From positions 1 to 47,374 of the forward strand of contig PLNF01000119.1 in NCBI GenBank assembly GCA_003141715.1: 47,374 bases of DNA, read 5' to 3'. The translations under genes and the position numbers were made by a program. Below, one piece after another: positions 45,301 to 47,374 of the stretch. The notes below the pieces were generated by a model that was not told where the DNA came from, did not search any database, and saw only the letters and a list, made by a program, of their open reading frames with translations. Every line of letters begins with the position of its first letter. The first letter of the stretch is position 1. The stretch is from Bacteroidales bacterium (GTDB lineage Bacteria > Bacteroidota > Bacteroidia > Bacteroidales > VadinHA17).

Positions 45301-47374
45301 TCTGTCCGTTTTCAACTGGCATTATCTACAGTACAACAAATAACCCGGGAGACACATATAACTGGGTTGTATCCGGCGGAGTTATAAATGGATCTTCAAC
45401 AGGAAGCAGCATTGTGGTAAATTGGGGCTCTATTGGTACTGGTACAGTCAGAGTCACTGAAACCTATCCTTTAGCCGGATGTACATTCACAACTCCTGAT
45501 TATAATGTGACAATTAGTGATATCTTACCTCCGATAATATCAAATTGTCCTGCAAATATTTTTGTAAATAATGATCCGGGTTTGTGTTCTGCAGTTGTAA
45601 TATGGACTGAGCCTACCGCAATTGACAACTGTACATCGGCAGGGAGTCTCATCTGGACAAAATCTCATCTGCCGGGTTCTACTTTCCCTTCAGGTACAAC
45701 ACCTGTAACTTATACAGCAACTGATGCTTCAGGTAATACAAGCCTTATATGCACTTTTAATGTAACGGTTACTGATAATACCAGTCCGATAATTACTTTA
45801 CCGGCTCCTCCGACCTTAAATGCAGATGCAAGCTGCCATGCAATTATGCCTCTTATTGCTGCCACAGCAACGGATAATTGCTCAATTCCTGCCAATATTA
45901 CGATAACCCAGCTCCCGGCAGCTGGTACAATAATAGGCACCGGTGTAACAGCCGTTACGATCACTGCAACTGATCAGGCTGGAAACAATTCAGTATCAAG
46001 CATTAACGTTACAGTTCTTGATGTCATTCCGCCAATAGCTATTTGCAAAAATATTACTGTTGTTCTTGATGCAACTGGTAATGCTTCAATTGTAGCTGCA
46101 GATATTGATAACGGAAGCAGTGATAACTGCGGAATAGCATCAATGTCAATTAGTAAATCCAGCTTCACATGTGCTGATCAGGGAATTGTTCCCGTTACTT
46201 TAACCGTTTTTGATAACACTGGGAATTCTTCAACATGTATTTCAAGCGTAAATGTTACAAGCAGTCTTAAAATTACCAATATATCATTGAGCACCTGTGA
46301 TGTGGCACCTCCTTTTGCACTCTTTTCATCAACAGTTGCAGGTGGTAGTGGTACCTATACATATTTCTGGCATTGCTTAGAAAGTACAGCCTATCCGTTT
46401 ATGTACATGGATGCTATCCCTCCTTTCTTACATTTTACAAAGACAAGTTCAACTGCTTTTCCATTCTTTAATAGCACAATGCCAAATGGTACATACCATA
46501 TTCGTTTGCTTGTTACTGATGGAAATGGTTGCAAGGATTCTTCAGAAATGGTTTTAAACCAGGGAAGTGTGACATTTAATAATGTTACACTCCTTTATTC
46601 AAATGCATGTGAAGGAGAGACTAAAACTTACACCGTTGCTTTTGATGCTGCTGCAACTTATATCTGGAATGTGGCAAATGGAGTATTTCAGACACCTATT
46701 AATACGAATACAGTAGATGTCAAATGGAATTTGGGAGCTACACAAGGAGTAGTGACAGCAAATGTAACAAAACCTGATATTAATGGAAACTCCTGTGGTT
46801 CATCTACAGTTGATTCGGTTTCTATACATCCGACTCCTTCTCCAGGTTTTATTGCCCCGGTAGTAAGTGTTTGCGCAGGAAGTACAGTTACATATACTCT
46901 TTCACCTCCAGCTTATAGTAGTTATGCTTGGACAGTGACCAACGGAACCATTGTTGTCGGGGGAACTCCTTCAAGTAATTTTGTAACAGTGCTTTGGAAT
47001 ACAACTTCTCCTGGTAGTGTAGCTGTGGATGTTACTTCTGCATCTGGTTGCATCGGTTCAACAAGCTTGATGGTTAATATTTATAATGTAGCGGGTTCTA
47101 TCACAAGTCAAACCAATGAAAGCTGTACCGGAAGTGGTGACGGTTCTGTAACAGTAGTAGCAACAGCTGGCAGTGGATTGGCCCCTTATCTATATTCAAT
47201 TAATGGCGGTGCAAATTGGTTTTCACCACCTTTCAATACCTTTAATTCACTTAGTGCAGGGAGCTATACAGTAATAATTAAGGATGCTCTGGGATGTACT
47301 TTTAATGTGCCAGTTGTGATAACAGTCTCACCTAATAATACTGTTGCCAGAACCTCAGCAGCAGGCACGGATGC
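33366..47374 (+). CDS. Giant secreted modular adhesin, SprB-like; 3' end outside window
   Basis: One frame stays open from ATG 33273 to the last base. From the preferred ATG 33366 there are at least 4669 residues and no stop. ATG 33366 begins a clean signal peptide (MKKSKGIMRNLLQKGAFVLI, then FLTFLSNLSFG); ATG 33273 would add 31 residues. Composition is rich in T, N, G, S and A with short 'YNNLTI', 'GTLTL' and 'INGN' strands, as in beta-solenoid adhesins. Four composite modules start at about 33460, 37587, 40464 and 43230, each opening with a W-x(n)-nW cap and closing with FP[IV]G then YW. After them come PKD/Ig-like domains (about 44760-45520), three HYR-like domains (from about 45520, 45773 and 46020), further PKD-like segments and an SprB-type repeat (47091-47330, GDGSVTV...YSINGG...AGSYTVIIKDALGC). 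A T9SS C-terminal domain is expected past the edge. Probable role: surface adhesion or gliding. Confidence 0.92.
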   Translation, partial: MKKSKGIMRNLLQKGAFVLIFLTFLSNLSFGAIKTWQLAGLGSWATPANWSGGTVPAAGDDVIINLTAAGIISNVPSISLNSLSIGGTANVTLTGTGASVITINNISATVALNIIGGRTLTLGAGTAATAVSITFQTITTATTISGTLANTAANTITINPLQTLTIAGTGTFTANVGTITVNGTISNAGTVTGAATLTFAANSAYVHNRDGGIIPTATWNATSNCNITGLTAITPGGLGQNFGNFNYSSSYALPLGANLAVAGNLDISVGSITASTFTINLTGNFTGTNALSFTTGILNIGGNFTNNGAFACGTSTVNYNGVAQQVNSTTYNNLTISGSGIKTLQGDVTVNNNLSVAAGTFSFGNVAARNVVVTGNLSGVGTIDMSGGALAHVLTLNGPNNAITTFTAGSGTVIYSGAVAQQIFAGTYYKLITQTSNQVRTIQGNVTINNDLSVSLGTFSFGNVLRTVSVTGNLSGAGTIDMSGGAVAHILNLGGVNNSIGTLTTAAVASVINYNLAGDQTVFASPNYRNLTISGSGNKTMQGDISVGGTATFNTAGCALVINGNTLFLNNATAGTNGTITGSPASNIVITGNATPVMILPGIIGGLNNFTINKTGANNTVTLGGDLNVAGTLTLTAGALSIAANTLTLPDAANLSYGAGSLTGGVTSNLTIGTGADITLNAIAGGLNNFSTSRNIILGAGLSLNGTLTLTAGTFTVGGNTLTLNGPTIAGTPTNLVTTAASSLVFGGTTSGVLIPTSVVAISGLSITNTSIVNLQSSLTVSGIFNPTGAGLSIGANTLTLNGVINCGTLVGGPTSNIIIGGAGAANLSGVTLNNLTINRAVTMCGSVTVGGTLTLTSGALSIAANTLTLSNAGTLSYGLGSLTGGVTSNLTIGTGADITLNAIAGGLNNFSTSRNIILGAGLSLNGTLTLTAGTFSVAGNTLTLNGPTIAGTPANLITTAASSLVFGGTTAGVLIPSSVVLLNGLSITNTSIVALESSPTLSGIFNPTGAGLSIGANTLTLNGQINCGTLVGGPTSNIVVGNAGAASLSGVTLNNLTINRALVTMCGNVTVGGTLTLSSGALSIAANTLTLSNAGTLSYAAGSLTGGVTSNLTIGTGANITLNVIANGLNDFNTSRNITLGADLSLNGTLTLNAGTFTVGPRLLTLNGPAIAGTPVNLITIAASNLSFGGSSAGVFIPGNVTNLTNLTINNANGVTMNSNITLAAGGVLTLTSGIVQAGTNILKITNPNPVTALVWSPGTFLNVTPGGGVERTLSPNLVGSGNNYLFPIGDGGVYKAINLRDVNTGVTGPVLRASESATGALTGDGTTIGIVDPRYWSLINLNSGNFTSAKVELFESGLDFSKTIGMSAAVAGNYSAIGGSSNTSSIISPTVLNPGPYFSIGASILGTYYSYENGDWNNPVTWTSDPSGTLQIGTTIPADNDKVVILTGRNVSLSADIATKTLDITINAGGFLDQTIYRFTNSIYALRGQGTIRLASANFPASVINTFINAGGGTTEYNNTANFTLPAAQTTYNNLTINTSGFVATQLSNITLNGDLYIKSGTFQINNNVAVAKLILTINGNVTVDNGAFFTVGNGPTNPAIGIVTAGGAAPFINYYTYFHTVIIKGDLTNNGTVKFTNLPYPIYNAFPPVAAGPTSGAASVYFQGASDNTITCNGVTNFYNLILDKGIDQTYKLTINSTNYANFKLFGANVTAPEVAGLSNPNLRKALWIRTGTLDLKGTLIIPSLSEGTLANCDYYIPSNGALIVDGVDVVVLSSADDYREINVAYTVAAPNNATIGVTMGGFSALDIYGKLQINNGYLSTRESGGLITSNIASGQLIINGGTVDAKQLLSSTGFASYTQTGGLFILRGRFQRTPVTYLTVANLTDVSVASLNTSRAVNGTNSAFGSFNLEQPTNIFSMSGGTIQIYDVCGVAGAEQKAIDVKSSLSNINVTGGTLEIRPTTGTALADAGNYYINSSAPLMNLLINRASSLSVVQLNTSPLVVLNNLTLTSGDFSANNLNVTVSGDFFIAAGTSYTPGTNTTIFNGTGNQTFTVNLAALLSLNKLTINKTAGVALNFAGTQSIINVASDFSLVLGTLNDNGNAINIAGNVFNSGIHAGAGKVSLNGTLTQTIDGNGIFGNLELNNTNAAAAPVSLVANITLNGLLTFSQDKLFNINTNNLKLNSTASIVNGGALRYIKSAGNAGDGGLTKVYSSPAAFNFPVGVVNYTPGSLGLSAAPTTYGSITVIPVNYEHPNVTVPGRSLTYFWRVKSSGFTLGSATVSHGYTYSPANVVTGPGITENEYVAARFNVSTSTWTNGTTADIDIIGKIIGQPGAGTFLKNVTFIDGDYTAGDNNPINPFGTPTIYYSRINGAGPGSGLWSSVNTWSTDPVLQHTGAPAASVPGVSDIVIIGAKDSVYLATNNTAANTDVRSCASLRIEKGSALDIGYNPASSFGLVLNSPGGNGNFRLTTSWTSGSTFTFPLGDFSDYNVNLGTTELYSTNAASNTTYWLPNGVYSYGNLILSPLGGSNIIFPNNDLAIYGNLITRGQNADSWFCPSWNTPYPNAPTALVAKTITINGNLDIQGGALEWYANGAIAQNIVVNGNVIVATLATISDDPGGAANQRLSIGGSLINNANGLANPPAGTVAQCRFTNIPVTFFGPTSASITNTIGSPSTTFGQLTINKGTSKATTLNCSIGGTLNTPVDNWLTLQNGTFNFTRTNPNSDFTVSTTTPFTIPSTAGFGVNYTNSNNKNILIGNAANNSGDLLLSGVLTLVNGNIYVGPIAAPATNNDIEYSGGGASDIEIQGGNLVVNGQVRRNTSTTNGILTYNQSGGAVTINGNAAVPGYAKLEVLNSSSVFNMSGGTLTIVRGGGTTFGDLYLRPASSSVTGGTIIFTNVIPNTLQNYSLDANIPLNNLTVTGSAGVGLNANLGLIVSPLVLNGTLTLSNAQSIFNSNNINVSIKGNLDNSGTYNFGTNTTTFNGGVQLITGSSITNFYNLNVSSGSSLTVNNNFSVNKDLLIGSGTLTLGNKKLTLSGNLVNNSSYTDDNTTGGISLSGTTQQQISGTGFYGKLEINNSSGAKLNNDIMLQNDLVLTQGIFNINSNLLTLSQFSSIIGVPGITKMIMSDGVTSSFGLRKFFTASAQSFTFPVGVAGKYTPATFTITANGAIGYINVNPINNNHPSVLDPSNVLKYYWKIESSGISGFDGSVVLQYLPGDVNGNESNYVAAELALPGNYWYKAPVGPGTDNVNETSHQITFNYSGSSNLSGDYTAGIYAAFPGEVPTYQTNSDGFWSDQTIWTPVGSSPPCPAGGPNGSNVIIDHVVTTNINNVFALNTTINKELRIVSPTFGHSLGNVDGNGTIYLENGNLPAGNYDTFIDCSGNGTIEYGGTGSYTIIATQFSSLPNMYISGTGTRILPNKDLTICKRLIIDGATLDNSVNNKKLTILGTMERYNTGAFISGIGASPSSTVTFAGTLIQNLGGPTGDFIGANKFNNLEINNPAGLNINGLVEVNNELLLTSGIINTTSANSLTLLSTSSAAVFPTGGSANSFVNGPLIKNIINGGNFIYPIGNGTTKGHNFTLTSTAGSTLFWTAEYFTPNPTATFLTPPLQVSNSKEYWSVSTTIGATAKVKIGWDPLSDLTPLMTLNGMPDMRVAEYNGTSWTELASIASGNNNNGDVATVNDVNLSTTPKNYTTASVSPTIARASLAPLGPVCGAVGIPVNFASFILINLNYTLDYTINGTPQPTINVTSLPYSLPTPVPGAYKLTGFTYNNGGNVGVVDGTVVNAYASPMASNAGLDQSLCGVSGLILAGNNPAPYSGLWTIVSGPGGTFVNSSQFNTVFTGVLGQTYTLRWTISNATCTSSDDVTISFPVVAAMPSNFISAPTQVCQGSGGYIYTVPNVAGYTYNWSYTGGSGQTIHGTGNSVTIDFSTSATSGTLNVTATNSCGTSAPRSIAVTVNSLPAPSIIGSNTVCPFSTGIIYSTTNNPGDTYNWVVSGGVINGSSTGSSIVVNWGSIGTGTVRVTETYPLAGCTFTTPDYNVTISDILPPIISNCPANIFVNNDPGLCSAVVIWTEPTAIDNCTSAGSLIWTKSHLPGSTFPSGTTPVTYTATDASGNTSLICTFNVTVTDNTSPIITLPAPPTLNADASCHAIMPLIAATATDNCSIPANITITQLPAAGTIIGTGVTAVTITATDQAGNNSVSSINVTVLDVIPPIAICKNITVVLDATGNASIVAADIDNGSSDNCGIASMSISKSSFTCADQGIVPVTLTVFDNTGNSSTCISSVNVTSSLKITNISLSTCDVAPPFALFSSTVAGGSGTYTYFWHCLESTAYPFMYMDAIPPFLHFTKTSSTAFPFFNSTMPNGTYHIRLLVTDGNGCKDSSEMVLNQGSVTFNNVTLLYSNACEGETKTYTVAFDAAATYIWNVANGVFQTPINTNTVDVKWNLGATQGVVTANVTKPDINGNSCGSSTVDSVSIHPTPSPGFIAPVVSVCAGSTVTYTLSPPAYSSYAWTVTNGTIVVGGTPSSNFVTVLWNTTSPGSVAVDVTSASGCIGSTSLMVNIYNVAGSITSQTNESCTGSGDGSVTVVATAGSGLAPYLYSINGGANWFSPPFNTFNSLSAGSYTVIIKDALGCTFNVPVVITVSPNNTVARTSAAGTD
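34328..35035 (+). repeat. Three tandem ~98-aa repeats inside the giant adhesin
   Basis: Equivalent points (the CAGGG of the 'QGDV/QGNV/QGDI' motif) fall at 34398, 34692 and 34989, spacings of 294 and 297 bases (98 and 99 codons). Units share 'VAQQ...TY..LT', 'QG.VT.NN.LSV..GTFSFGNV' and 'VTGNLSG.GTIDMSGGA.AH.L.L'. The third unit is diverged after its first half. DNA identity is moderate, so this duplication is old. Confidence 0.8.
35281..37080 (+). repeat. Tandem 221-222-aa repeats (2.7 copies) inside the giant adhesin
   Basis: Units begin CATTATCAAT at 35281, 35944 and 36610, spacings of 663 and 666 bases (221 and 222 codons); the third copy fades near 37080. Copies 1 and 2 share an identical 144-base block (35367-35510 and 36030-36173), while copy 3 differs at many positions in the same block. 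Each unit encodes 'GALSIAANTLTLxxAxxLSY', 'GSLTGGVTSNLTIGTGA', 'NxFxTSRNI' and 'LGAxLSLNGTLTL'. The frame is kept throughout. Confidence 0.9.

Noticed and set aside
33230-46168. Many further minus-strand open frames of 60-170 codons
   Set aside because: All lie antisense to the continuous adhesin frame and show no start context, promoter or recognisable domain.
1-47374. CRISPR arrays, insertion sequences, prophage, integrase or toxin-antitoxin genes
   Set aside because: I looked for regularly spaced short repeats, transposase or integrase motifs and small paired genes. None was found; the only tandem repeats are coding repeats inside the adhesin and the short CTCTGTG element.

Overview
The window looks like chromosomal DNA of a member of the Bacteroidota, probably an uncultured Bacteroidales-type organism (the rank is inference). 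Signs are the type IX secretion/gliding genes (porU, porV, a PorP/SprF-like protein, gldJ), the long Bacteroidota form of urocanate hydratase, the near absence of Shine-Dalgarno sequences, and many copies of the Bacteroidota -7 promoter element TAnnTTTG. No phage, insertion sequence, CRISPR array or plasmid gene is visible.

Layout. 1-3144 (minus): the start of an acyl-CoA synthetase cut by the window edge, then alaS. 3224-7697 (plus): two paralogous membrane-anchored M23 peptidases, a small MerR-type regulator, a Nif3-like metal protein and a coiled-coil/zinc-ribbon protein, ending in a terminator. 7861-9876: a lone hutU. 9903-15038 (minus): porU, porV and ispF. 15156-19068 (plus): PorP/SprF-like protein, gldJ, a strong terminator, murF. 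19141-25744 (minus): a six-gene run (PhoH-like ATPase, mtaB, inositol monophosphatase, LpxL-like acyltransferase, family-2 glycosyltransferase, membrane metallophosphoesterase). 25951-32622 (plus): folC, a secreted 5'-nucleotidase, a TerC/Alx-type transporter and an overlapping histidine kinase. 32716-32790 (minus): tRNA-Val.

From about 33.3 kb to the right edge (14 kb, 30% of the window) one plus-strand reading frame runs without a stop and leaves the window still open. It encodes at least 4669 residues: a signal peptide, four large composite modules that each open with a W-rich 'nWs...P...D.vii' cap and close with an FP[IV]G...YW element, then PKD/Ig-like domains, HYR domains and an SprB-type repeat. 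It is a giant secreted adhesin and the most interesting object here. It carries two internal tandem repeat systems, about 98 aa x3 and 221-222 aa x2.7, the latter with a 144-bp block identical between two copies.

How the parts fit (inference): PorU, PorV, the PorP-like protein and GldJ are parts of the machinery that exports and attaches very large SprB-like surface proteins, and the giant gene encodes a plausible cargo. The acyltransferase/glycosyltransferase, murF and M23 genes build or remodel the envelope. The other genes are housekeeping. I did not find a defence system or any convincingly new enzymatic pathway. The novelty is in the architecture of the giant adhesin, its promoter region, and several short repeats and leader arrangements.
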